64,000 nt of DNA from Pseudomonas corrugata (GCF_001269905.1 NZ_LHVK01000014.1:372397-436396); one strand, 5' to 3'; numbered from the stretch's first letter, positions 29,389 to 39,100 are shown. The notes: generated by a model not told the origin, from the sequence alone. Numbers and translations are program-made.

Positions 29389-29467
29389 AGGACCTGGGGG
29401 TGGGCTTGACTGGCGTGGACGACTCGAGAACTTCAGGGACCGGCATCAGTCGGTCCCTTTCTTTTCG

Positions 29468-32400
29468 TCAGCCGCGCCGCCCAACCAACACCTGCTCCAA
29501 CACCACCTCCAGCGGATGCCGCAGTTGCTTGTCCGCCAACCGTTTCACCTGGCTGCGGCACGAGTACCCCGTCGCCAATGCCTCCCCTTCCTTGTCCAGC
29601 TTGCCGGCCCAGGACTGTTCGAAAATGGTTCGCGAGGTGTCCTGGTTGCGCAGTTCATGGCCATAGGTGCCGGACATGCCGCAGCAGCCCGTCGCCTCGA
29701 TCGCCAGCTTGAGCCCCAACTTGGTGAACACGGTTTGCCACTGGGAGGTGCTGGCGGGCACGTTGGTCTTTTCGGTGCAGTGCGCCAGCAGGCGGAACGT
29801 CCGGGCAACAGGAGTTGGCTGCTGCGGAACCGCATCGATCAGCCATTCCTGAGGCAACAGGACTTTCGGGCAAGCCTTGAGCCCTGGCACTTTCTGATAT
29901 TCCTGGCGGTAGACCAGAGTCATGGCCGGGTCGAGGCCCACCAGGGGCACCGAGCAGTCGGCGAGTGCCTGGAGCTGGGTAGCATTGCGGATCGCCGCCT
30001 TGTTGAAGGCACCGAGGAAGCCCTGCACATGCAATGGCTTGCCATTGGCGCTGTACGGCGCCAGGAAGACCCGGTAGCCCAACTGATGCGCCAGCTCGAT
30101 AAAAGAGGCCAGCAACGGCGTTTCGAAGTAGCGGGTGAAGGCGTCCTGCACCAGTACCACACTGCGCTCCCGTTGCGCCGGCGTGAGCTCACGCAGGGCC
30201 GGTACGCTGGCGACCGCGACCTTGCAGCGGCTCAAGGTGGCCTGGAAGTTGTAGCGACTGATCAGCGGGCTGTCGACCATGCCTACCTGGTTCGCCAACA
30301 GTCGGCTCAACCATGTCGAGCCCATCACCGCGTTGTAGAGGCCCGGCGCGTAGGCCATGTAGGGAATGGTGAATTCCAGCGAGCCGATCAGGTAGTCACG
30401 CAGCGGCCGTTGATAGCGGCCATGGTAGAGCTGCAGGAAACGCGAGCGGAACTCCGGCACATTGACCTTGATCGGGCATTGTCCCGCGCAGGATTTGCAG
30501 GCCAGGCAGCCGGCCATGGCGTCATAGACTTCGTGGGAGAAATCCGCCTCGCCCCGTGAGCGCGCCAGACTGTTGCGCAGCCGCGCCGGCAACGCCTTCA
30601 ACCACGACGCACCGCCCCGCGCCGCTTCCAGCACATCGACATTGGCCGCGCCCTGCAGACGCAACCATTCACGCATCAGCGATGCCCGCCCCTTGGGGGA
30701 ATGCTGGCGTTCGCGGGTGGCTTTCCAGGACGGGCACATGGCGTCGTCGGGGTCAAAGTTGTAGCAGGCGCCATTGCCGTTGCAGTGCACGGCAGTGCCG
30801 TAACTTTGCCAGACACGCTCGTCGATCTGCCGATCCAGGTCACCCCGCAGTGTCACCTCGTTGACCTTGAGCAGGCCTTCGGCGGCGTCCGGCGGTGTGC
30901 AGATCTTGCCAGGGTTGAGCTGGTTATGGGGATCGAACGCGCCCTTGAGCGATTGCAGCGCCGGGTACAAGTCGCCAAAGAACGCCGGCACGTACTCCGA
31001 ACGCAGACCCTTGCCGTGTTCCCCCCAGAGCAAGCCGCCGTAACGCTGGGTGAGTTCGGCCACGGCATCGGAAATCGGCTTGACCAGCGCGGCCTGGGCC
31101 GGGTCTTTCATGTCCAGTGCCGGACGCACGTGCAACACACCGGCGTCGACATGACCGAACATGCCGTAGCTCAAGCCGTGGCCGTCCAGCAGAGCGCGAA
31201 ACTCGGCGATGTAGTCGGCCAGCCGCTCCGGTGGCACCGCGGTGTCCTCCACGAACGGCTGCGGACGGACCTCGCCTTCGACGTTGCCCAACAACCCGAC
31301 CGAGCGCTTGCGCATGGTATAGACGCGGTTCACCGCCTCGGCCCCTTCCGCCAGCGTATGGCCCAGGCGCTCGATGGTGGTATCGCGCTGCAGATGCACC
31401 ACGAAGGCCGCTACATTGGCGTTCACTTGCGCAACGTCGTCGCCGCTGAACTCCACCAGATTGATGCCCAGGGTCGGGCGCTCGGCGTCAGCCGGGAAAT
31501 ACTCGGCGACGCTGTGCCAGACGATGTCTTTCATCGCCAGCATCAATACCCTGGAGTCCACCGTTTCGATGGACAGCGGTTTATGGGCCAGCAATGCGTT
31601 CGCATCGCGCAAGGCATCCATGAAGCTGCCATAGCGCACGTTCACCAACACCGAATACTTGGGAATCGGCAACACGTTGAGCTTGGCCTCGACCACGAAC
31701 CCCAGCGAACCCTCGGCGCCACACAGCACGCTGTTGAGGTTGAAGCGACCGTGGTCATCGCGCAGGTGCGCCAGGTCGTAACCGGTCAGGCAACGGTTGA
31801 GCTTGGGGAACACCGACTCGATCAGCTCGGCCTGGGTTTCCTGGATCTGCCGGGCGGTGCGGTATACCTCGCCGATACGGCCGGTATCGGCGCACGCTGT
31901 TTCCAACTCGGCGTCGGACAGTGGCTGGGTGTGCAAGTGCTCACCGCCGAGCAGCACGCTGTGCAGCTCCAGCACATGGTCGCGGGTCTTGCCGTAGGTG
32001 CAACTGCCCTGGCCGCTGGCATCGGTGTTGATCATGCCGCCCACGGTGGCGCGGTTGGAGGTCGACAGCTCTGGCGCGAAGAACAACCCGTGGGGCTTGA
32101 GCGCGGCATTGAGCTGGTCCTTGACCACACCGGCCTGCACCCGGACCCAACGCTCGGCCACGTTGATTTCGAGGATAGTGTTCATGTGCCGCGACAGATC
32201 GACCACGATGCCGTCGGTCAGCGATTGACCGTTGGTCCCGGTGCCCCCGCCCCGTGGCGTCAGCTTGATCTGGCGAAACCGTGGTTCGGCCATCAGCGTG
32301 GCAATGCGCGCAACGTCCTCGGCGTCCCGGGGAAAGACCGCTGCCTGCGGCAGACGCTGGTAAATCGAGTTGTCGGTCGCCAACACGGTACGGGTGCCGT

Positions 32401-32500
32401 AGTCAGCGCTCAGGTGACCACGAAAGCCGCTGGCGCGCAGGGCCTCGATAAATTCCGGGTAGTGGGCCGCGGGGGCAACCACGGGCAGTTGGGCAATCAT
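29468..32500 (-). CDS. ydiJ: YdiJ-type FAD-linked oxidase/iron-sulfur oxidoreductase (D-2-hydroxyacid dehydrogenase)
   Basis: 1010-residue three-part flavoprotein. The FAD-binding PCMH domain has TPRGGGTGTNGQSL near residue 100 and GGMINTDASGQGS near 155. The FAD-linked oxidase C-terminal domain spans about 290-560. A ferredoxin-like motif CLACKSCAGQCP is at about 663, and a Cys-rich CCG domain ends in ATGCCGMSGTYGHE near 935. Length and order match YdiJ of E. coli, reported to oxidise D-2-hydroxyglutarate and related D-2-hydroxyacids. It is divergent from a LysR gene with 144 bases between starts. The long plus-strand frame across it is a shadow. Confidence 0.92.
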   Translation of the reverse strand: MIAQLPVVAPAAHYPEFIEALRASGFRGHLSADYGTRTVLATDNSIYQRLPQAAVFPRDAEDVARIATLMAEPRFRQIKLTPRGGGTGTNGQSLTDGIVVDLSRHMNTILEINVAERWVRVQAGVVKDQLNAALKPHGLFFAPELSTSNRATVGGMINTDASGQGSCTYGKTRDHVLELHSVLLGGEHLHTQPLSDAELETACADTGRIGEVYRTARQIQETQAELIESVFPKLNRCLTGYDLAHLRDDHGRFNLNSVLCGAEGSLGFVVEAKLNVLPIPKYSVLVNVRYGSFMDALRDANALLAHKPLSIETVDSRVLMLAMKDIVWHSVAEYFPADAERPTLGINLVEFSGDDVAQVNANVAAFVVHLQRDTTIERLGHTLAEGAEAVNRVYTMRKRSVGLLGNVEGEVRPQPFVEDTAVPPERLADYIAEFRALLDGHGLSYGMFGHVDAGVLHVRPALDMKDPAQAALVKPISDAVAELTQRYGGLLWGEHGKGLRSEYVPAFFGDLYPALQSLKGAFDPHNQLNPGKICTPPDAAEGLLKVNEVTLRGDLDRQIDERVWQSYGTAVHCNGNGACYNFDPDDAMCPSWKATRERQHSPKGRASLMREWLRLQGAANVDVLEAARGGASWLKALPARLRNSLARSRGEADFSHEVYDAMAGCLACKSCAGQCPIKVNVPEFRSRFLQLYHGRYQRPLRDYLIGSLEFTIPYMAYAPGLYNAVMGSTWLSRLLANQVGMVDSPLISRYNFQATLSRCKVAVASVPALRELTPAQRERSVVLVQDAFTRYFETPLLASFIELAHQLGYRVFLAPYSANGKPLHVQGFLGAFNKAAIRNATQLQALADCSVPLVGLDPAMTLVYRQEYQKVPGLKACPKVLLPQEWLIDAVPQQPTPVARTFRLLAHCTEKTNVPASTSQWQTVFTKLGLKLAIEATGCCGMSGTYGHELRNQDTSRTIFEQSWAGKLDKEGEALATGYSCRSQVKRLADKQLRHPLEVVLEQVLVGRRG

Positions 32501-32644
32501 TAACGGCCTCTTAGGGGGCTAATCACGTAAATACTTGTCGTCGGCGCATGAATAGGTCAGGCTCGGAACGACCTGCGCCAATGTTCCTTCAGGTTCCCGG
32601 CGCAGACAACCAGATAATCCTGCCGCTATCGATGACTTTTGTGA

Positions 32645-33529
32645 ATGAATTACCGTCACCTCACGCCATCCATGTCACTGCTGCTGGCATTTGAAGCCGC
32701 CGCTCGACATCAAAGCTACACCCGGGCCGCGGTCGAACTCTCACTGACGCAAAGTGCCGTCAGCCGACAAGTCCAGGCGTTGGAAGAGCAACTGGGGCTG
32801 ACGCTGTTTCGTCGCGAAGGCCGGCAGGTCCGGCTGACCGATGTCGGTCGCCTCTACCAACGGGAGATGAGCGAGGCGCTCGGACGCATCCGTAGCGCGA
32901 CCCTGCAGGCCATGGCGTATCAATCCGGCAGCGGTACCCTGCGCCTGGCGACGTTACCGACCTTCGGTTCGAAATGGCTGCTGCCGCGCCTGCATGAGTT
33001 CTACAAGACCCACCCCGGTATCCTGGTGCACATCAGCTCCCGGATCGACGCCTTTGACTTCGACACCAGCGACATCGATGCCGCCATCGTCGTCGGTACT
33101 TCCGGCCTGCCGGGCCTGATCAGCCACCGCCTGCACGCTGAAGAACTGATCGTGATCATCTCGGCTCAAGCGGCCAAGGCCCATGAGACGTGGACGCCGG
33201 AACGGATCAGCGAACAGATGCTGCTCAATGTGGCGAACAATCCCAACGTCTGGGGCGACTGGTTCAGTCACTACACCCTGCCCCACGCCAGGATGCGCCT
33301 GGGGCCCAGCTTCGAACTTACCTCGCACTTGATCCAGGCGGTGCGTGCGGATATCGGCATTGGCCTGGTGCCCCGCATCCTGGTAGCCGACGAGTTGGCC
33401 AATGGCGAGCTGATCGGCCTTGACCTGCCGTTCGCCAGCCGGCGCAGTTACTACCTCACCTACCCGCCGCGCAACGAAATGCTGCCGTCTTTGCGGGCGT
33501 TTCGTGGCTGGTTGCTGGAACAGATCTGA
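32645..33529 (+). CDS. LysR-family regulator (GcvA-like), divergent from ydiJ
   Basis: 294 residues. It opens with the GcvA-type N-terminus LLLAFEAAARHQSYTRAAVE and helix-turn-helix LSLTQSAVSRQVQALEEQL (about 30-50). The effector-binding domain has TLPTFGSKWLLPRL, typical of that subgroup. It is transcribed away from ydiJ, its probable target. The ligand is unknown; a D-2-hydroxyacid would be a reasonable guess. A hairpin at 33553-33584 follows but is better oriented for the opposite gene. Confidence 0.88.
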   Translation: MNYRHLTPSMSLLLAFEAAARHQSYTRAAVELSLTQSAVSRQVQALEEQLGLTLFRREGRQVRLTDVGRLYQREMSEALGRIRSATLQAMAYQSGSGTLRLATLPTFGSKWLLPRLHEFYKTHPGILVHISSRIDAFDFDTSDIDAAIVVGTSGLPGLISHRLHAEELIVIISAQAAKAHETWTPERISEQMLLNVANNPNVWGDWFSHYTLPHARMRLGPSFELTSHLIQAVRADIGIGLVPRILVADELANGELIGLDLPFASRRSYYLTYPPRNEMLPSLRAFRGWLLEQI

Positions 33530-33552
33530 CAGTCCGCAGTTATCGCGGACAT

Positions 33553-33584
33553 AAAAAAACCCCGTAACCAGATGGGTCACGGGG
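33553..33584 (-). terminator. Rho-independent terminator for the minus-strand lipoprotein gene
   Basis: Read on the minus strand: CCCCGTGACC, loop, GGTTACGGGG, then a run of seven T. Stem and T-tract make a standard intrinsic terminator just after the lipoprotein gene. The stem could also serve the convergent LysR gene. Confidence 0.85.
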
Positions 33585-33646
33585 CAAGGATTTGGTTGGT
33601 TGCGGCCAACCAAAGGAGCTCTGTGAAAAGCGTCTACCCGCCGGGA

Positions 33647-33997
33647 TCAGATGCAATCCTCTGCGGCACGCTCAAAACTCGAAGGCAGCAGGTTCGAGGC
33701 CAGCAGGTGCCGCTCATAGATGAACACCTTGCCGCCATTCCCGGCCTTATAGGCCTCCAGCACGTTGTCCGCGGAGATTTTGCTCGGCACGACGATCCGG
33801 TAGCTGCGCTGGGTCTGTGAGACCAGCGGGTTCAACTGACTGTCCTGCAGTTTCGGTATGACGCACTCGGCATACTCGGCCGGGGTCTTTTGGGTCTGCA
33901 GGGTCAGCGTCGGATCATTTGGCGCGGAAGCACAACCGGCGAGCAGCAAAGAGGCGAGCGCCATGACAGGCACGAATAAAAAGCGCATCAGTTTCAT
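33647..33997 (-). CDS. Small putative lipoprotein
   Basis: About 116 residues. The type II signal peptide has the lipobox LLLAGCASAP (Cys near residue 21). The mature part contains AEYAECVIPKLQD and ends FERAAEDCI. Start MKLMRFLF is chosen; ATG three codons on (33988) is equally possible because GGG lies closer to it. The family is not recognised, though such short Pseudomonas lipoproteins are common. An intrinsic terminator lies directly downstream. Confidence 0.75.
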   Translation of the reverse strand: MKLMRFLFVPVMALASLLLAGCASAPNDPTLTLQTQKTPAEYAECVIPKLQDSQLNPLVSQTQRSYRIVVPSKISADNVLEAYKAGNGGKVFIYERHLLASNLLPSSFERAAEDCI

Positions 33998-34243
33998 CCC
34001 GAAAATAAAGAGGGTCAGGCTAGAAGGACGATGGATCGCTGTTGCGTCATGTCTTGAGCCACCTGTTCGATGGGTGCAATTGTCCAACGACTGGCGGCAA
34101 AGCAGAACATGCGTTTAATGATGGTCACTATTACTTCTAACAATAGTTGCGTGCCGTACAGGTGAGTCAGGCACGCAGGTCTTGGCATCGCGAAGCCGGG
34201 ATTCCAGCCTCGCAGAACCAGCTCACGATGAAGGCGGAAGGCG

Positions 34244-34543
34244 TTAGGACTGGGCTGTCAGGGCGGAGTGGGTTTTCAATTCCTCGTCGATGAACGCAGC
34301 GATCATGGCCCGGTAGACACGCTCCACGACATCAGGCGAGGCGCCGGCCTCATTCGCAAGTCCGCGCACTTTGGTGATGACCTGCTCGACCCGCGCCGGC
34401 GCGCGCACATCATCGGTGGTTTTTTTGAAGGCTGCGGCCTGCGTGACGAAGTTGCCGCGCCGGGCCAGGAGCGCAACGACCTCACGGTCGATCTGGTCTA
34501 TGTGCTGGCGGACTTCTTCGATCGATGTACAGCGTAATTCCAT
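34244..34543 (-). CDS. Type II chorismate mutase (AroQ/PchB-like)
   Basis: 99 residues, all-helical. It has the AroQ pattern: IDQIDREVVALLARRGNFV (about 14-32), AAAFKK (Lys ligand), APARVEQVITKVR, and a last helix with VERVYRAMIAAFIDEEL. It should convert chorismate to prephenate or, as in PchB, cleave isochorismate to salicylate. Sequence alone does not decide. GGAG precedes ATG 34543. No signal peptide is seen, so it is a free-standing cytosolic enzyme. No siderophore genes adjoin. Confidence 0.85.
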   Translation of the reverse strand: MELRCTSIEEVRQHIDQIDREVVALLARRGNFVTQAAAFKKTTDDVRAPARVEQVITKVRGLANEAGASPDVVERVYRAMIAAFIDEELKTHSALTAQS

Positions 34544-34624
34544 TTGGAGATCTCCTTTCGAGTAACAGAAATGTGCTGGGGCGTTGGCGATATGACGGCA
34601 TATTCGACAGGGATGCAAGCAGCG

Positions 34625-34782
34625 CCACCGCTATCGCGAGCAGGCTCGCACACTGGATTCGATGATGTACGCAGTTTTTGCATACATCACCAGCCCCTGT
34701 GGGAGCCGGGCTTGCCCGCGATAGCGTCGGCACGTTCAACATTTGCGTAACAGACACTCCGCTATCGCGAGCAGACTCCACA
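34625..34782. repeat. Three REP palindromes
   Basis: Cores at about 34625-34655, 34696-34730 and 34757-34782 (the last one degenerate) lie between the chorismate mutase gene and a small unknown gene. Nothing else is seen in this gap. Confidence 0.82.
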
Positions 34783-34798
34783 AGTGTTCCGGAGAGCA

Positions 34799-35044
34799 TC
34801 AGAGCTTTGGGATAATCCCGGTGGCCTCGGCAATCGTCGCCAAAACCTCCTCCATTCCGGCAATGTGATTCTGAAGGTCTACAAAAGATTGATGGACTGC
34901 TTCGTCGACGTCTACGGTCTGCTGTCCGCGAAGCGCTATCACCCTGCGCAGCTCCTTTTCCTGAAGCGCATTCACGCTTTCGCGCAGAGCCAGGAGCTGA
35001 TCGAATATCTGTGCGACTTTGGTTTTGCCAGCGGCGTCCATCAT
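34799..35044 (-). CDS. Small helical hypothetical protein
   Basis: 81 residues, mostly charged amphipathic helix: KTKVAQIFDQLLALRESVNA and ELRRVIALRGQQTVDVDEAV, ending ATGIIPKL. The frame stays open far upstream over low-quality sequence, but the protein-like part begins at the double Met (35044). GGAG lies very close to this start; MSLGCIHREV at 35083 is an alternative. The heptad-like Leu spacing suggests a coiled coil. I do not recognise it. Confidence 0.55.
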   Translation of the reverse strand: MMDAAGKTKVAQIFDQLLALRESVNALQEKELRRVIALRGQQTVDVDEAVHQSFVDLQNHIAGMEEVLATIAEATGIIPKL

Positions 35045-35249
35045 CTCCAACCCAACCTCTCGATGAATGCACCCCAGGGACATGCGACCAGGATGCCAGG
35101 TCTTGAGATATTGCCCGCGGGCTGTGGGGTGATCAATGGACACCTGAACACGCCGAGGAGTTTCGGTCCGGCCAGGGCCGGTCATCCTTGGAACGTAACG
35201 ATGGCAAAGACAGTCGGAGCAATCAGGCCCTTGGCAAAGAAATCGTCCC

Positions 35250-35481
35250 ATGCCCTTACGATCAGCCGTCCTCGCTGCGCTGTTCACCCTGGCGACTGGC
35301 ACAGCAGCCGATGCCCAGGAACCGCTACGCCTGGAAAATCTGAAACTTGCGGTGACCTTTTGGAAAACCAGCGCCAGGACTGGTGCCTGACGGTGCGCGG
35401 GTTGGACGATGGCGTGCCGCATCTGGTACAGCGTGACGCACTGCTGCTGCGCCAGGGCAGTGAAACCAGTGTGACGCGGTG
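35250..35481 (+). pseudogene. 5' part of an S8 protease gene, separated from the catalytic part by two frameshifts
   Basis: ATG 35250 begins a clear signal peptide (MPLRSAVLAALFTLATGTAA DAQ) and LRLENLKLAVTF. At the TTTT run near 35358 the sense continues in another frame as ENQRQDWCLTVRGLDDG ... LLLRQGSETSVT. Near the CGG at 35477 it moves again into the frame of the catalytic domain. One missing base at each place would restore one continuous exported protease. Either the gene is decayed or the assembly has two homopolymer errors. Confidence 0.65.
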
Positions 35482-36654
35482 GTGATCGAGGAGGCCGCGG
35501 CGCAAGAAACCGAACAGTCCACGGCTCGGCCTGACGAGCCGAAGAAACCGGCGCAGGACTCCGACGAATGGGCCGCGAACCGCTTTCTCGACGCGGTGCA
35601 CTACTACCAGCGGCGCATCCCCGGGCGGCAGGCACCCATCCAGCCGCAGCCCGTGCGCATCGGCCTGATCGAGCGCGACGTGGATTTCGACACGGCGGAT
35701 TTTGCCGACTACCTCGGTGCCTGTTCGGCTCCACGCATCTGTGTCTACGCCCGCGATGCCGTCGCCCCGGACGGCCACGGCACCACCGTCGCAGGCCTTC
35801 TCGCCGCGCGCTGGAACGACGGCGGCAACACCGGTTTTCTAAGCGGCCTGGATAAGGCCAGTGGTGGCTTCGAGGTCATCGTCGAACGTAATTCCGACGC
35901 CGGGATTACCGCCAATATCGCCGCCTCGGTCAACCTCGTGGAAGATGGCGTACGCGTGCTCAACTGGATCTGGGGCATCCACCGGGTAGGTGCCAAAGAC
36001 ATCAAGGGGGACAATGTGGACTCCCTGCTGCGCTCGGGCATCGCCATGAGCGGCTACGAGGAACTGCTGGAAGAATTTTTTCTCTGGCTGCGCAAGGAGC
36101 ACCCCGACGTGATCGTGGTGAACGCTGCCGGCAACGGCTCCTCGTTCTCGGGCAGCGATGAATACCGCTTGCCCTCCTCCTTCATCACCGAGCAATTGCT
36201 GGTGGTCGGCGGTCACCAGCGCAGCGAGCGTGCCGGGGTCGCCGTCGACGATCCAGCCTATGCGGTCAAGCGCAGTTCCTCGAACATCGACATGCGCGTC
36301 GACATCGCCGCTGCCGCTTGTGCCCACGCCTCGACGCCCGGCGCAGGCCAGGACGGTGCGGTGCATTGCGGCACCTCCTACGCCACGCCCATGGTCGCAG
36401 GCCTGTTGGCGACAATGCTGTCCATCAACCCGCAACTGCTACCCGAGCAATTGCGCACGCTGCTGCGCCGCAGCGCCCTGACCATCGGCGACAACCACGA
36501 CTTCGAACGGATGGACGCGGAAGACCTCACCGCGCCCATCCTGCCGTCGGAGCGCCACTACCGGCTCAATGACAAGGACGTGGGGAGTTCGGCGCGGTTG
36601 GACATGCAGAAGGCATTGGATCTGGCGGTGGAAAGTCGCGAGCGGGTGCGCTGA
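35479..36654 (+). CDS. S8 (subtilisin) family serine protease, catalytic part
   Basis: 391 residues from the first possible start (GTG) in this frame. The catalytic triad is intact: Asp in GLIERDVDF (about 66), His in DGHGTTVAG (about 99) and Ser in GTSYATPMVAG (about 299). The oxyanion Asn lies in VNAAGNG (about 214). There is no signal peptide in this frame; the likely one lies upstream in a different frame (35250), so the native product was probably exported. The start given here is not supported by a ribosome-binding site. Confidence 0.8.
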   Translation: MVIEEAAAQETEQSTARPDEPKKPAQDSDEWAANRFLDAVHYYQRRIPGRQAPIQPQPVRIGLIERDVDFDTADFADYLGACSAPRICVYARDAVAPDGHGTTVAGLLAARWNDGGNTGFLSGLDKASGGFEVIVERNSDAGITANIAASVNLVEDGVRVLNWIWGIHRVGAKDIKGDNVDSLLRSGIAMSGYEELLEEFFLWLRKEHPDVIVVNAAGNGSSFSGSDEYRLPSSFITEQLLVVGGHQRSERAGVAVDDPAYAVKRSSSNIDMRVDIAAAACAHASTPGAGQDGAVHCGTSYATPMVAGLLATMLSINPQLLPEQLRTLLRRSALTIGDNHDFERMDAEDLTAPILPSERHYRLNDKDVGSSARLDMQKALDLAVESRERVR

Positions 36655-36681
36655 TTCTCCGCGTATGCAATGCTCGGTGAA

Positions 36682-38424
36682 TCACCCATTCCCGAGCATC
36701 TGCCACAACGACGCGCCCACCCCGGTCATGCTCTCCCCGGCAATCAACCCCGCCGCAGCGGTGATTGCGAAGCGCTCCGTGAGGCTCGGCCAGCGCCTGC
36801 TCACTACCCAGGTAAGTACCGCACCGAGGGCCATCATCAGCGACACCGAGGCCGGCAGCACGAAGGCCAGGCCCAGTGCCGCGGTGCTCGGCAGGTACCG
36901 GGCGCGATGTTCGGGTAACAGGCTGTCGAGTACTCCCAGCAGCAAGCCGGCCAGGCCTCCGAGGAAGATCGCCCAGCGGATGCTCGTCGATAACGACTCC
37001 AAGCCCTGGGTCAGGGTCTGCGCCACGGCTTTCCAGGTGGCAACTGCCGGGGCCGGCCATTCTTCGGTAAGCAGCATGGCTTGAGGATCCGGGATCAGTG
37101 CCAGATAGGCCAATACGCCAACGATGCTACCCACGAAAATGCCCAGGGTCTGGGCGACCAACTGCTTGCGCGGTGTCGCACCAATGGCCCGGCCCACCTT
37201 GAAATCGTTCATCAGATCCGTGCACTGCCCCGCCGAACCACCGGCGGTATTGGCGCTCATCAGATTGATCGGCACCTGTCCTGGCGCAACGATGCCGAAG
37301 CTCAGCTGGGACAACTGGCCGATAGCGCCGATAGGCGGAATCCCCGTGGCGCCGACCACCCGGGCGGCCACCGCGGCCAGGCAGATCGCCAGAGGAATGG
37401 TCAACAGCGCCATCCATGGATTGATGCCGAACAGCAAGGCCTGCAAGCTCACCACCAAGACAATGGCCATCCCGAACCCGGCGGCGGGTCCAGCCTTGGG
37501 CACTACCCAGATCGCCCCACCGCCAGCCCGGGTGGTGTTGTGCAAAGCCCATAAGCGAGTCGCCAGGGACGCCAACGTTGAACAGACCATCAGGCTCACA
37601 CCTGGCCACAGCAACCATTCCACCAGCGCAGCGAACTGCGGGCCACTGCTGCCCTGTGGCAACTGCACCAGGCCGTGTTCCAACAGCCAAGGCGCCAGCC
37701 CGCCCCAGGCCAGCAAAGCACCGAGCAACAGGGTCAAGCCAACGCGAATACCGATGATCCCGCCAAAACCGACCAACAGCAGCGAAGGATCGGCGGTGAA
37801 TGTCAGGCGTTCCAGCTGGGCTGTCGGCGACCAGCGCGGGAAAGCCCACATGAAGGTGTCCACCCACTTGACCAATCCGGACAGCAACGCGGCACTGAGC
37901 AATACCTTCAAGCGCGTCGCCGCTTCATGGCCTTGGTTATAGATATGCAGCAGGGTTTCCAGGGTCGCCATGCCCTCGGGGAATTTCAACGCCTTGTCGT
38001 TGAGCAGCGACGGGCGTAAATACCAAGCGATCCACACCCCCAGGAAGCTCACCGAAAATACCCAGGCGACCATGGGAATGGCATCCAGCTGCTGACCGGT
38101 CAACAAGGTGTAGGCCGGAATCGGCGCTACCAGCCCGCCGGAAATGATCGAGGCCGCCGCAGACGCGACCGTCTGGTTGATGTTGCTTTCGTGCAACGTC
38201 CAGGGCAATCGCGCGGCTGAACGCCTGGCCAGGCCTTGCCAGATGCCATAGCCGATCAGCAAGGCAATGATCGACATGTTGAAGGACCAGCCGATCTTCA
38301 ATCCGGCGTAGACATTGGAAGGCGTCAAGAGGATACCGATCACGATGCCGGTACTGACCGCGCGCACACTGAGTTCCCGTTCGACCGGGGCATGGAGGGG
38401 CATCGATGACGAGGTTTGAAACAT
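36682..38424 (-). CDS. OPT-family oligopeptide transporter
   Basis: 580-residue inner-membrane protein with about 14-16 hydrophobic helices. OPT features are RAVSTGIVIGILLTPSNVYAGLKIGWSFN at the N-terminus (positions about 20-48), then PEGMATLETLL and, later, SANTAGGSAGQCTDLMNDFKVG. The family moves oligopeptides or metal chelates by proton symport. AAGGA precedes the start by six bases. It is alone, beside a MarR gene of the HpaR type that may regulate it or the hpa genes. Confidence 0.88.
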   Translation of the reverse strand: MFQTSSSMPLHAPVERELSVRAVSTGIVIGILLTPSNVYAGLKIGWSFNMSIIALLIGYGIWQGLARRSAARLPWTLHESNINQTVASAAASIISGGLVAPIPAYTLLTGQQLDAIPMVAWVFSVSFLGVWIAWYLRPSLLNDKALKFPEGMATLETLLHIYNQGHEAATRLKVLLSAALLSGLVKWVDTFMWAFPRWSPTAQLERLTFTADPSLLLVGFGGIIGIRVGLTLLLGALLAWGGLAPWLLEHGLVQLPQGSSGPQFAALVEWLLWPGVSLMVCSTLASLATRLWALHNTTRAGGGAIWVVPKAGPAAGFGMAIVLVVSLQALLFGINPWMALLTIPLAICLAAVAARVVGATGIPPIGAIGQLSQLSFGIVAPGQVPINLMSANTAGGSAGQCTDLMNDFKVGRAIGATPRKQLVAQTLGIFVGSIVGVLAYLALIPDPQAMLLTEEWPAPAVATWKAVAQTLTQGLESLSTSIRWAIFLGGLAGLLLGVLDSLLPEHRARYLPSTAALGLAFVLPASVSLMMALGAVLTWVVSRRWPSLTERFAITAAAGLIAGESMTGVGASLWQMLGNG

Positions 38425-38587
38425 GCGAAATCCTTATCGGCAATGGAACAGCACGAGCACTTGCCTAACAAGTGAGCGCTGTATTGGCGGAAGGTTCACA
38501 GTGTTGAGGGCAGCTGCCACAAAGGTGATTCGTTGGCGTCAGGAGTGCGGGATGCAGTACCGAGGCAGACAAAGGTGCTTCGTGGCA

Positions 38588-39010
38588 TCAAGGCTTGATG
38601 TTCTTCAACTCGTTGAGCAACGCCAGCAGCTGCTGCATCTTTTCCTCGCCGAACTGCTCTTCGATCCGTCGATAGTTGCCTTCCATCCCCTCGCTCATGG
38701 ACACGAAGCACTGCTGGCCGCGTTCGGTCAGGCCAACGAACACCCGACGCTGGTCCTGACTGGATTTCTGCCGGCGCACCAGGCCATCGCGCTCCAGGCG
38801 GCTGAGCACGCCGGTCATGCTGGGTTTGAGGATGCAGGCCTGATGGGCGAGCTGGTGGCTTTCCAGTTCACCTTGCTGATGCAGGATGCGGATCACCCGC
38901 CATTGCTGCTCGGTGAGGTCGTGCTGGTTCAACGCCGGGCGGAAAAACGCCATGGCCGCTTCGCGGGCCTGCAGCAGGGTCAGCGTCAGTGAAGGTCTGG
39001 GGGTGGCCAT
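38588..39010 (-). CDS. MarR-family regulator, HpaR paralogue
   Basis: 140-residue winged-helix regulator. It is very similar over its length to the HpaR-like protein at 47805-48227: both carry SLTLTLLQAREAAM, TEQQWRVIRIL and ACILKPSMTGVL. HpaR represses the 4-hydroxyphenylacetate meta-cleavage operon and is relieved by the aromatic acid. Which of the two is the functional HpaR cannot be told from sequence, though the other is closer to the operon end. It lies between the OPT gene and hpaA. Confidence 0.85.
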   Translation of the reverse strand: MATPRPSLTLTLLQAREAAMAFFRPALNQHDLTEQQWRVIRILHQQGELESHQLAHQACILKPSMTGVLSRLERDGLVRRQKSSQDQRRVFVGLTERGQQCFVSMSEGMEGNYRRIEEQFGEEKMQQLLALLNELKNIKP

Positions 39011-39037
39011 GTTCGGACTGCCTGGATGGACGAGTGG

Positions 39038-39066
39038 GCAGCTTAGTGGCGCAAATAATTAGCTGC
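39038..39066. promoter_or_regulatory. Imperfect dyad upstream of the MarR/HpaR-paralogue gene
   Basis: GCAGCTTA (39038-39045) and TTAGCTGC (39059-39066) are inverted with one mismatch in eight, 28 bases before the minus-strand start. A MarR autoregulatory operator is plausible. It does not match the GTTAA dyads near hpaG1 and hpaR. Confidence 0.4.
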
Positions 39067-39100
39067 AAGAGCAAGCCGCTTGCTCAAATTTGCCACGGGT

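Noticed and set aside
30701..32503. 600-residue plus-strand open frame
   Set aside because: Antisense to ydiJ; low-complexity His/Gln/Val-rich translation typical of shadow frames in GC-rich DNA.
34784..35485. 233-residue plus-strand open frame as a gene
   Set aside because: Most of it is not protein-like and overlaps the small minus-strand gene; only its last 40 residues make sense, as the middle piece of the frameshifted protease.
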